Below, piece after piece: positions 1 to 6,432 of a stretch of 12,410 nt of DNA. Made by a program: the position numbers and the translations under genes. The stretch's first letter is position 1. Every line of letters starts with the position of its first letter. Below the pieces are notes generated by a model that had not been told where the DNA came from, did not search any database, and saw only the letters and a program-made list of their open reading frames with translations. The DNA is from Bacteroidota bacterium (GTDB taxonomy: Bacteria; Bacteroidota; Bacteroidia; Bacteroidales; VadinHA17): the NCBI GenBank assembly GCA_030613125.1, contig JAUWMO010000066.1, positions 1 to 12,410 on the forward strand, given 5' to 3'.

Positions 1-14
1 TGGTGTTCGGTGAG

Positions 15-97
15 CCCTCATCCTTAGAAGCATTATATCTTTATACATGCCCTTTTGTTCTTGTACCTCTAAATTTAACCCACTTAAGGATGAAGGG
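15..97. repeat. inverted repeat with 12-bp arms around a ~58-nt loop
   Basis: The left arm CCCTCATCCTTA (15-26) is complementary to the right arm TAAGGATG-A-AGGG (85-97), with one bulged A. The 58 bp between them show no coding pattern. It may be a small mobile or palindromic repeat unit, or chance in AT-rich DNA. Confidence 0.45.
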
Positions 98-144
98 TTC
101 ATGTGTTAATTAATGAGCTGCAATCCGGGTACAATGCTAAACCA

Positions 145-180
145 AAATACGTATTATAATACCTATTATAATACGTATTT
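145..180. repeat. perfect 36-bp palindrome (17-bp arms, 2-bp centre)
   Basis: AAATACGTATTATAATA (145-161) is followed by CC and then by its exact reverse complement (164-180). Each arm also contains the self-complementary pieces TACGTA and ATTATAAT. The site is about 210 bp upstream of the DUF362 start. It is not followed by a T-run, so a terminator is unlikely. A regulator-binding site, a cruciform or a repeat element is possible; which one cannot be told from the sequence. Confidence 0.8.
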
Positions 181-296
181 AAAGAATAGCAATAAGCTGT
201 ATAGCAGGGCTTTGATACAGATAGAAATGCATATAAAATGTAATATAACATGCACAGGGTTGCGTAGTAAGTAAGATAAGCTACTATTTTTAGCTG

Positions 297-328
297 GTTA
301 AAAAACAAATTAAAAAAAGGTTTTTAAC
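297..328. repeat. inverted repeat overlapping the DUF362 promoter region
   Basis: GTTAAAAAAC (297-306) and GGTTTTTAAC (319-328) are complementary at 9 of 10 positions across a 12-nt A-rich spacer. The right arm overlaps the proposed -33 position of the promoter at 324-354. That makes it a possible operator, but A/T runs make such matches easy by chance. Confidence 0.4.
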
Positions 329-354
329 ATAATCCGTAAAAAAAAGTAACTTTG
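324..354 (+). promoter_or_regulatory. candidate Bacteroidota-type promoter for the DUF362 operon
   Basis: TAACTTTG (347-354) matches the Bacteroidota -7 consensus TAnnTTTG exactly. The -33 position has TTA (324-326) instead of the consensus TTG, 20 bp upstream, which is a normal spacing. Transcription would begin near 361 and leave a leader of about 30 nt before the ATG at 391. There is no Shine-Dalgarno sequence, as is usual in this phylum. Confidence 0.55.
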
Positions 355-390
355 ATAATAAAGAATTCTAACTAATAAAATTATTTACGG

Positions 391-1572
391 ATGAAATCAT
401 TTAAGAAATCATTGTTTGGGCGGAGAAGCTTCTTCAAAATGCTAACTGCAGGTGGAATAGGAACAGTTTTATTACCATTAGCAGGTAAAAGTGCCAATAT
501 AATCACGCCGGTGTCAGATGAAAAACCGGCCACAAACATCAGGGATGCTCTAAAATACCCCAGAAACAAAAAATCCATGCCGGGAATGTATCCCGGTAAA
601 GTTGTAAGTGTTTATCATGAGAACTGCATGACTGAAAATAAACCTGATCAGGATGCAGCAAAACTTATGCTTAAAAAGGGAATGATTACCCTTACAGGGA
701 ATAAGAATATTAGTGAGGCATGGAGGCAATTTGTTAATCCAAACGATATTGTTGGTCTTAAAGTTAATCCTGTAGCAGGTAAAACACTATCAACAAGCCT
801 TGAAATTACCAGAGCAGTGATTGACCAGCTAATTGAAGCCGGAATCCCTGAGAAAAATATTATTATCTGGGATCGTCGTGAATTTCAGCTGCATGAGGTA
901 GGATTTACTACAGAAAATTTTCCCGGAATTAAGATAATTGGGACAGAGCAAAAGGATAAAGATGGTTCATTTTATGATGAAGATGGAAAATTATATGGTG
1001 AAAAAATGATTGATAAAGATTGGTATTACTGGGCCGATGTTGAAGGTGAATATGACAAGGATACAATGCCTTATATGGTAAACGGTGGTAAATATTCATA
1101 CTACAGCAGAATTGCCACTCAAATGGTGGATAAGATCATTAATATTCCCATTATGAAAAATGCAGGATCATCAGTTACATTATGTTTAAAAAACCTTGCA
1201 TACGGAATTGTTTCCAACACATCAAGGCTGCATAAAAGCCTTTGGTCAGAGACTTCTGCTGAGGCCTGTGCATTCCCCCCAATCCGTGATAAGGTTGTAC
1301 TGAATATTGTGGATGGGTTAAAAGGATGTTATAATCGTGGACCAGGGGCAAACCCGCAATTTTTTACAAATTATAATACCTTGCTTATCGGTACCGATCC
1401 GGTTGCTGTTGACCGGATTGGGTATGACATTATTCTTGAAAAGAGAATAAAAGAAGGTATCCAGAAAGAGGATTCTATCAAAGGACGTTTATTTATGGAC
1501 CTGGCAGCAAAACTTGAACTTGGGGAGGCAGACATTGATATGATAGATTTAAGAAAAATAGAACTTTCATAA
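391..1572 (+). CDS. Tat-exported DUF362 domain protein
   Basis: A 393-residue protein of the DUF362 family, whose biochemical role is not established. The N-terminus carries a twin-arginine signal: GRRSFFK at residues 10-16, then a hydrophobic stretch (about 17-31) and a likely cleavage region near AGKSA (31-35). The protein is therefore probably exported folded, perhaps with a cofactor. DUF362-like features include DIVGLKVN (119-126), a long central segment with conserved lysines and asparagines (MKNAGSSVTLCLKNLAYG, about 255-272), and LLIGTDPVAVDRIGYDII (331-348). Unlike some family members it has no ferredoxin Cys motif; only isolated cysteines are seen. It is first in a plus-strand run with the DUF6599 gene (52 bp downstream) and a small DUF2007-like gene. 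The ATG at 391 fits the promoter at 324-354. Family assignment is fairly sure; function is unknown. Confidence 0.85.
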   Translation: MKSFKKSLFGRRSFFKMLTAGGIGTVLLPLAGKSANIITPVSDEKPATNIRDALKYPRNKKSMPGMYPGKVVSVYHENCMTENKPDQDAAKLMLKKGMITLTGNKNISEAWRQFVNPNDIVGLKVNPVAGKTLSTSLEITRAVIDQLIEAGIPEKNIIIWDRREFQLHEVGFTTENFPGIKIIGTEQKDKDGSFYDEDGKLYGEKMIDKDWYYWADVEGEYDKDTMPYMVNGGKYSYYSRIATQMVDKIINIPIMKNAGSSVTLCLKNLAYGIVSNTSRLHKSLWSETSAEACAFPPIRDKVVLNIVDGLKGCYNRGPGANPQFFTNYNTLLIGTDPVAVDRIGYDIILEKRIKEGIQKEDSIKGRLFMDLAAKLELGEADIDMIDLRKIELS

Positions 1573-1624
1573 TTTCAGGAATGTGTTATTTAAAAGTTAA
1601 TGGTGTCCAAATCTGTTTATAGAA

Positions 1625-2491
1625 ATGTATATTTTAACATTATTTCTTTTTATCTGGATGCTTTATGGTGAACGATTTCCGGATGAAATACCGTGGATTG
1701 TGGAAGATGATATTCCGGGAATATGTGTAACTGACACAAAGGAATTTAAAGGGCCTGCTCTTTGGGGTTATATTAATGGTGGCGCCGACCTTTATCTGGA
1801 ATATGGATTTGATAAACTATATGCCGAAAAAATCAAATTTGACGGGAGGCAATATTCCATTGATGTTTATAAAATGTTGAATTCTGCATCTGCATATGGT
1901 ATTTTTTCGGTTTCACATACTAACTGTACCGGAAGGTTGGGGAATATGAAGTTCACCTGCATTAATCCTTTTCAGGTTCAGATTGCTAAAGGCTCATACT
2001 ATATATCTGTTATAAATGAAAAAGGAACACCTGCCGAACAGATATTATCCAAAAAAATAGCTGAAATAATTGTAAAGAAGTGTAATGGAGCCGATTATGA
2101 GGTCCCTGTACTTTTTAAAAAGGAAAGTTTAAAACCATTTATAGATAATATTAAATTAATGAATGGCCGGTTAGGATTAGAAAACGGATTTCCTCTGTGG
2201 GCTGAGTATTTTGAAAATCTCGATGGATTTACAATAACATTATTACCCATAGTTTTGGATAATTCTAAGGTTTATATCGCACAGGTTGAGTTTGTTGATG
2301 AAGATGTGTTGAAAGCATTTATTCAGAATATGGGTGCTGATCCTGAGGAAATATTAAATTCTTCAACATTTATAAATGGACAGAATAAATATTTGAAAAT
2401 TAACGGGTTAAATAAACTTGTGTTCATTGAATCCTCTGGAGAACCTCCACTTATTAAAAAGTGTATTAAGTTATTGGATTTTGAATACTGA
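1625..2491 (+). CDS. DUF6599 family protein, probably exported or membrane-anchored
   Basis: A 288-residue protein. The hallmark block GYINGGADLYLEYGF at 48-62, followed by YKMLNSASAYGIFS around 82-95, matches my memory of the DUF6599 family, which has no assigned function. The N-terminus has a short hydrophobic stretch (residues 2-14, rich in L/I/F/W) that could be a signal peptide or anchor. The start at 1625 is the only ATG available, because the frame is closed by a TAA at 1598-1600. The protein shows no cofactor motif and no further membrane segment. It follows the DUF362 gene by 52 bp and precedes the next gene by 16 bp, so co-transcription is likely. A joint role with the Tat-exported DUF362 protein in the cell envelope is inference. 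Confidence 0.75.
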   Translation: MYILTLFLFIWMLYGERFPDEIPWIVEDDIPGICVTDTKEFKGPALWGYINGGADLYLEYGFDKLYAEKIKFDGRQYSIDVYKMLNSASAYGIFSVSHTNCTGRLGNMKFTCINPFQVQIAKGSYYISVINEKGTPAEQILSKKIAEIIVKKCNGADYEVPVLFKKESLKPFIDNIKLMNGRLGLENGFPLWAEYFENLDGFTITLLPIVLDNSKVYIAQVEFVDEDVLKAFIQNMGADPEEILNSSTFINGQNKYLKINGLNKLVFIESSGEPPLIKKCIKLLDFEY

Positions 2492-2507
2492 TTAACATAA
2501 AATTTAA

Positions 2508-2741
2508 ATGACAGACAAAACTGAAAAAATTATTGTGCTCGATAATGAATTTGAAGCAAAATTGTTAGAGGAGATCCTGACTGAGAAAAAGATACCTTAC
2601 ATTATCAGGTCGTACTTTGATTCGGCATACGATGGACTTTGGCAAATGCAATCAGGCTGGGGGCATATTGAAGCCCCAATGCAGTACAAGGAGGAAATTC
2701 TGGAAATATATAAAGAGATGTCAAACCGTTCAAGTGAATAA
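2508..2741 (+). CDS. small DUF2007-like protein
   Basis: A 77-residue, acidic soluble protein. The pattern of a short beta strand (KIIVLDNEFEAKLLEEIL, residues 7-24), an amphipathic helix, then KIPYIIRSY and a C-terminal helix (YKEEILEIYKEM) resembles the DUF2007 'putative signal transducing' fold. In those proteins a residue range such as 'value-E-A-LL--L-----I' repeats. It starts 16 bp after the DUF6599 stop, so it is probably the last gene of the operon. Its stop codon is 13 bp from the stop of the convergent qmoC. There is no clear terminator hairpin between them, so the two transcripts may overlap. Family assignment is tentative and the function is unknown. Confidence 0.65.
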   Translation: MTDKTEKIIVLDNEFEAKLLEEILTEKKIPYIIRSYFDSAYDGLWQMQSGWGHIEAPMQYKEEILEIYKEMSNRSSE

Positions 2742-2754
2742 TTTTCATTTGCAG

Positions 2755-3849
2755 TTAGATTCTACCCAAATATTTAGAGTAAGTCATTGCAATAGCCCGG
2801 TAAATGAAGTGTGCAAATTTGGTATATGGGATATACAGGATCACCATCCATACCAAAACGAGATGAATAAAATAGAGATGATAAGCATATGACCAGTTCT
2901 GAAACCTGGCAATTTCGACTATTATACCAGAAATCGTGAGAAGAAACAATGATATAATAAATAACCAGTCGGAATAATTGCTGTTACTTCTCTGTTCACT
3001 ATTAAAAATCCTCTGCCAGATCATAATGCTGCATCCAATTAAAAGAAACAAGCCAGAAATATTCCCTAATATTTTCACAGGATTCCAAAATCCCATTGGA
3101 TACTCAAAAAACAGTGTCGCCAGAATGGCAAAAAAAGTTACAACTAGTAGTAAAGTAAAGCTCCAGAATATCATAAAATGGGCCAAAAAACGATATCGGT
3201 TGGTGGTACAGATCCGGAAGTTTTTGTGTGTAAGAATTTCCAGCAGAACTGAAAAAAACCCTGGTAGCAAAGTTTCTTTATGCTTGACTTCTGTTGTTGA
3301 ATGTTTAAGGTTTTTCCAATACTGTTTCAACCCGATAACAAAGCCTGAAAAAGAAATTAATAACAGCAGAGCAAAAGAGATGTTCAGTAATCCGTGCGGA
3401 AAGAATTTTGAGTAAATAACCGGGCCATCGGGAATTTTGAAAGTTCCTGCCAGTATAAGAATTACCGATATTACCATAACCGGAAACCCAATAATTAATG
3501 GCAAAAAAGTGGGTTTTTGCATTATTTTGCCAAGAAAACGTGGCCTTGCGTAATGCTGGTAACAATAGTTACGTAACGAAGCCATAACATCACCAGGTCT
3601 TATATCACGCGGACAGGTAGCTGAACAATCTCCGCATTGATGACATAACCAGATATCAGGATCTCCAAGCAATTTTTCTTTTAATCCCCAGCTTGCCCAG
3701 ATCATCTCTTTTCGGGGAAAGGGATTATTTAATGGTGAAAGATCGCATACTGCAGTACAACTCCCGCATTGCATACAGGTAGTAAGGGCTGAACCACAAT
3801 CTCTTTTTAGGTGGTTAATAAAGTCAATATCAGGTTCTATGAAGCTCAT
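2755..3849 (-). CDS. qmoC: QmoC, membrane quinone-interacting subunit of the Qmo complex
   Basis: QmoC is the heme b and Fe-S membrane subunit that joins the menaquinone pool to QmoAB and, through them, to APS reductase. This 364-residue protein has the expected layout. The N-terminal HdrC-like part carries two 4Fe-4S motifs: C25-M-Q-C28-G-S-C31-T-A-V-C35 and C69-H-Q-C72-G-D-C75-S-A-T-C79-P. After it comes a NarI-like membrane part with about six hydrophobic segments (roughly 115-137, 153-174, 222-247, 259-278, 295-313, 325-350). Candidate heme-ligand histidines in or near these are H152, H224, H324, H329 and H347. The length is close to known QmoC proteins. Unusually, it is separated from qmoB by 436 bp of repeat-filled DNA instead of following directly, so its co-expression with qmoAB needs read-through or its own promoter. 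I found no good promoter in the gap. Confidence 0.93.
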   Translation of the reverse strand: MSFIEPDIDFINHLKRDCGSALTTCMQCGSCTAVCDLSPLNNPFPRKEMIWASWGLKEKLLGDPDIWLCHQCGDCSATCPRDIRPGDVMASLRNYCYQHYARPRFLGKIMQKPTFLPLIIGFPVMVISVILILAGTFKIPDGPVIYSKFFPHGLLNISFALLLLISFSGFVIGLKQYWKNLKHSTTEVKHKETLLPGFFSVLLEILTHKNFRICTTNRYRFLAHFMIFWSFTLLLVVTFFAILATLFFEYPMGFWNPVKILGNISGLFLLIGCSIMIWQRIFNSEQRSNSNYSDWLFIISLFLLTISGIIVEIARFQNWSYAYHLYFIHLVLVWMVILYIPYTKFAHFIYRAIAMTYSKYLGRI

Positions 3850-3891
3850 AAATTTTGAATCCTGCTTTATTTTAAACGCTTTAATCTACAA

Positions 3892-4053
3892 GCACAACTT
3901 TCACATCCAGCCCACAGTCGTACCCCGGATCCGCTAGCCCTGTGAAATTCGTACATGCGGAACGACATAGTCGTTATTTCATAGGGCCAGTCGGCGAACG
4001 AGGCACGACTTTCCCACCCTATTGCGTCTACGGGTCATTTATTCGGGTTGTGC
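3892..4053 (-). repeat. nested multi-stem element, possibly a structured RNA
   Basis: Four inverted repeats are nested around one axis. The outer stem is GCACAAC (3892-3898) with GTTGTGC (4047-4053). The second is 11 bp (3917-3927 with 3999-4009). The third is 15 bp (3934-3948 with 3976-3990). The innermost is a perfect hairpin, AACGAC-ATA-GTCGTT (3961-3975). Read as minus-strand RNA, the second stem pairs fully with two G-U wobbles and the third has one wobble and one mismatch. Read as plus-strand RNA the second stem has two A-C mismatches. The minus strand is the direction of qmo transcription. A 17-bp direct repeat, 14 of 17 identical (3892-3908 and 4003-4019), is overlaid. It could be a REP-like or MITE-like repeat or a structured RNA element. 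Confidence 0.6.
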
Positions 4054-4100
4054 CCTCATGTCATTAACTCGCTGACGCTCGTGTCATACAATTTTACTTC

Positions 4101-4190
4101 GTGAAACAACCTGAAACAATTTGTAACAGCACTGAAACCATCTGAAACCCGCCTGTGTCGGGCAGGCAATTTGTAACAACATTAAAACCA
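4101..4190. repeat. degenerate ~10-bp tandem array of TGAAAC units with an embedded hairpin
   Basis: TGAAAC or close variants start at 4102, 4112, 4122 (TGTAAC), 4133 and 4143, a spacing of 10-11 bp, about one helical turn. After an interruption, TGTAAC (4172) and TAAAAC (4183) continue the pattern. The interruption contains a short hairpin, GCCTG (4151-4155) with CAGGC (4163-4167). Similar short repeats are, from memory, common in intergenic DNA of Bacteroidota. No function is known to me. Confidence 0.6.
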
Positions 4191-4204
4191 ATTTCCACCA
4201 TTCT

Positions 4205-4226
4205 CCCGATGAGCTTCGCTATCGGG
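4205..4226. repeat. compact hairpin repeat CCCGAT...ATCGGG
   Basis: CCCGAT (4205-4210) and ATCGGG (4221-4226) form a 6-bp stem. It is continued by AGC-TTC-GCT (4212-4220) after one bulged G, giving 9 bp in total with a 3-nt loop. No T-run follows on either strand, so it is more like a dispersed palindromic repeat than an intrinsic terminator. Confidence 0.6.
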
Positions 4227-4229
4227 ATT

Positions 4230-4273
4230 GTTCGACTAAGCATTCTACGTTGTAGAAAGCTAGTCTCACGAAC
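4230..4273. repeat. extended hairpin just after the qmoB stop
   Basis: The arms pair as GTTC/GAAC, GACTA/TAGTC, GC/GC and TTCTAC/GTAGAA around a GTT loop. They are interrupted by an A-A mismatch, one unpaired A and a 4-nt bulge, for 17 base pairs in all. It begins 12 bp downstream of the qmoB stop on the minus strand. It could stabilise the qmoB mRNA end or attenuate transcription into qmoC. The lack of a following T-run argues against a standard terminator. Confidence 0.6.
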
Positions 4274-4285
4274 ATTCTTCCACTT

Positions 4286-6430
4286 TTAGAGTTCCTTAAA
4301 CGGATTGGGCCCTATTTCCTTTATTGTTTCCAAATAATCGTTTATCATTTCAGGAATTCTATTAAATTCATTTATTTCAACAAACTCAGTCCTGATCCTT
4401 TCTGGTTCAAGCATCATGGTTTGTAATGTTTCCTGTATATTTTCTCCCCGTGTTTTAGTCAGTTCACTGCCATTTATGAAGTGGCATTGATAATCATCTC
4501 CGGGCTTACATCCAATCTGAAGAATACCATCAAAGCCTTGCGACAGGGCATCGGAGATCCATACTTTATTTACAGAACCGATACAGCGAACAGGTATGAT
4601 TCTCACATATGCACTATATTGTAAACGGTTTATACCGGCCATATCAAAGGCAGGATAAGCGTCATTTTCGCAGACAAATGCCAGGATCCTTGGTTTCTCC
4701 TCAAACTCATCGGGAATATGAACTGCCTTGATCATGGATGAAACAGCATTGATTGAAAAATCTTTAAAATTGATAATTCTTTCAGGGCATGAGCCCAAAC
4801 AAATTCCACAGCTACGGCAACGGTATGGATTTGGTAAAGGTGTTCCCTTTTCAGTTTCGTCATACGCTCCAAAGGGACACTCCTCGGTACACCGTTTACA
4901 ATCGGTACATCTTTGCATATAAAGTTCAGGATAACTTATGTCTCCCGAGCGCGGATGAACTGATTCGCCACGTTTGGTACTTTCGATACATTGAATAGCT
5001 TTTAAAGCCGCTCCTGTGGCATCTTCAATACATGCAGATATGGTGCCGGGGGCCCTGATAGCACCGGCAGCATATATACCGGTCCTTCGGGTTTCATAAG
5101 GGAAACAGATGAAATGCGAATCGGGGAAATTGTATTTAAGTCCGGGAAGACCTTTCCCCTGCCTGTATGTTAAATTGAGATCTTCACTATTTCCGGGAGT
5201 CATTCCCGTGGCCAGTACCACAAGATCAACTTTTATATTTATTTTTTCATCAATCAGAGTATCTTTAACTGTGACAACCAACTGATTATTTTTTTCTGAA
5301 ATCTCTGATACTGTTCCTTTTGTCAGGAATATTTGTTCGTCTTTTTGGATTTCTTTATAGAAATATTCTAGTTTCCCGGGCATTCTGATATCCTTATATA
5401 CTATAAACACCCTTGTTTCTGTATAGAGATTTCGGATATACTTTGCCTGTTTCAATGAAGTGGCGCAACAGAATGCGGAACAATAAGGCAGATGTTTTTC
5501 GTCTCTGGATCCGGCACATTGAATAAACAATGCACTTTTTACAGCCTGTCCGTTTGAAGGCCGTACAATTTTGCCACTTTTTGCCATTTCTTCCAGCTCA
5601 ACATTAGTGACGACATCAGCATGTATATTATAGCCAAATTCTATTAAGTTTGCTGCATTATAAGGTTCCCAGCCTGTTGCAAGAATAATGGAAGCCACCT
5701 TATATTCTATTATGGAATTGTTATTAAAAATGGAAGCAGTAAACTCACCAGGCTGTCCTGAAATTTCTTTGATTTCGGCAGAGGTAAGCAGGGTTATATT
5801 CTTGAAGTTCTGAAGTTCTTTAATTTTTTCATGGATGATGGGATCCTGTAAAGTGCCAAACGGATCTGAATACGGAACTTGTTTCAGAAGCCTGGAAGAC
5901 CATCCGCCAGGTTGTGCTTCTTTTTCAACAAGTAAAACCCGGTATCCGGCTTTGGCACTTTCAATTGCTGAAGTTATTCCGGAAATTCCTCCACCTGCTA
6001 CCAGGATATCAGAATTTAGAGTTGAAGAAATAAAGGGTTCCGGTTGCTCATCAACAAGGGCTCTTGCAATTCCCATTCTGAGATAATCCTCAGCAAGCAT
6101 CTGAGTGTCTTCTTCATTCGGCGGGTTGCACCAGATTACCTGTTCCCTTAAGTTTACGCGTTCAACAACTAAAGATGGATCAAAGGAAAATTCAGCAGTT
6201 TTTACACGCGGTGAACATGCAGCTATCACAATAGAATTCAATTCCTTGTTGATAATATCATTATGAATTATTTCTTTTCCTTCTTTTTGGCATAAAAAAG
6301 AATGTACTCTGGAAATTGAAATATCATTATTCTCTGAAGCGACAGACTGTATGGCATCAATATCCAGGCTTTGGCCAATGCCACAACCGGAACATACATA
6401 CACACCAATTTTTTTCGCCTCTTTATTCAT
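4286..6430 (-). CDS. qmoB: QmoB, HdrA-like FAD/iron-sulfur subunit of the Qmo complex with MvhD-type C-terminus
   Basis: QmoB is a cytoplasmic, HdrA-related electron-transfer subunit that links QmoC and QmoA to APS reductase. In this 714-residue protein an N-terminal Cys-containing segment (C13-S-G-C16; AACSPR around 70-75) precedes an FAD-binding motif (AGGGISG, 145-151). The HdrA hallmark FIQCAGSRD...YC..FCC (302-322) follows. Two ferredoxin motifs are C508/C511/C514/C518 and C538/C541/C544/C548. The C-terminal MvhD-like domain (about 581-700) has C587, C616 and C641 in GCKPGDDYQC. The end, EIGPNPFKEL, matches my memory of QmoB proteins. The start codon lies 2 bp after the qmoA stop, so translation is probably coupled. 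A stand-alone HdrA is the main alternative, but the aprBA-qmoA context and the fused MvhD domain favour QmoB. Confidence 0.94.
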   Translation of the reverse strand: MNKEAKKIGVYVCSGCGIGQSLDIDAIQSVASENNDISISRVHSFLCQKEGKEIIHNDIINKELNSIVIAACSPRVKTAEFSFDPSLVVERVNLREQVIWCNPPNEEDTQMLAEDYLRMGIARALVDEQPEPFISSTLNSDILVAGGGISGITSAIESAKAGYRVLLVEKEAQPGGWSSRLLKQVPYSDPFGTLQDPIIHEKIKELQNFKNITLLTSAEIKEISGQPGEFTASIFNNNSIIEYKVASIILATGWEPYNAANLIEFGYNIHADVVTNVELEEMAKSGKIVRPSNGQAVKSALFIQCAGSRDEKHLPYCSAFCCATSLKQAKYIRNLYTETRVFIVYKDIRMPGKLEYFYKEIQKDEQIFLTKGTVSEISEKNNQLVVTVKDTLIDEKINIKVDLVVLATGMTPGNSEDLNLTYRQGKGLPGLKYNFPDSHFICFPYETRRTGIYAAGAIRAPGTISACIEDATGAALKAIQCIESTKRGESVHPRSGDISYPELYMQRCTDCKRCTEECPFGAYDETEKGTPLPNPYRCRSCGICLGSCPERIINFKDFSINAVSSMIKAVHIPDEFEEKPRILAFVCENDAYPAFDMAGINRLQYSAYVRIIPVRCIGSVNKVWISDALSQGFDGILQIGCKPGDDYQCHFINGSELTKTRGENIQETLQTMMLEPERIRTEFVEINEFNRIPEMINDYLETIKEIGPNPFKEL

Positions 6431-6432
6431 TA

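Larger units (their letters stand above)
1..390. other. non-coding left flank rich in inverted repeats
   Basis: I see no convincing gene here. The DNA is very AT-rich. It holds three separate inverted repeats (15-97, 145-180, 297-328) and a promoter-like site just before the DUF362 gene. A reading frame open from the left edge in frame 3 stops at 108-110. It encodes about 36 unremarkable residues and could at most be the tail of a gene outside the window, but nothing recognisable supports that. Confidence 0.6.
3850..4285. other. 436-bp repeat-mosaic gap between qmoB and qmoC
   Basis: No gene is seen here. The gap is filled by four repeat structures listed separately: a nested-stem element (3892-4053), a GAAAC array (4101-4190), and two hairpins (4205-4226 and 4230-4273). 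Between the first two lies a GC-richer stretch (4054-4100) with the local direct repeat CTCGCTGACGCTCG. The composition differs from the coding DNA on both sides. This suggests that dispersed repeats accumulated inside a once compact qmoABC operon. Confidence 0.75.

Noticed and set aside
1..110. Frame-3 plus-strand fragment entering from the left edge
   Set aside because: It is only about 36 codons with no recognisable sequence and overlaps an inverted repeat; not enough to call a gene tail.
99..308. Minus-strand open frame of 69 codons in the left flank
   Set aside because: The translation is a Tyr/Leu-rich string from AT-rich DNA with no domain pattern, and it runs through the palindrome at 145-180.
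2978..3415. Plus-strand open frame opposite qmoC
   Set aside because: It lies antisense inside a clearly recognised gene, and its translation is basic and without domain features.
4101..4190. Possible CRISPR array in the GAAAC repeats
   Set aside because: The units are about 10 bp, degenerate and without spacers of CRISPR length; there are no cas genes.
4286..6430. Reading this gene as a methanogen-type or stand-alone HdrA
   Set aside because: The fused MvhD domain, the EIGPNPFKEL end and the aprBA-qmoA context fit QmoB better.
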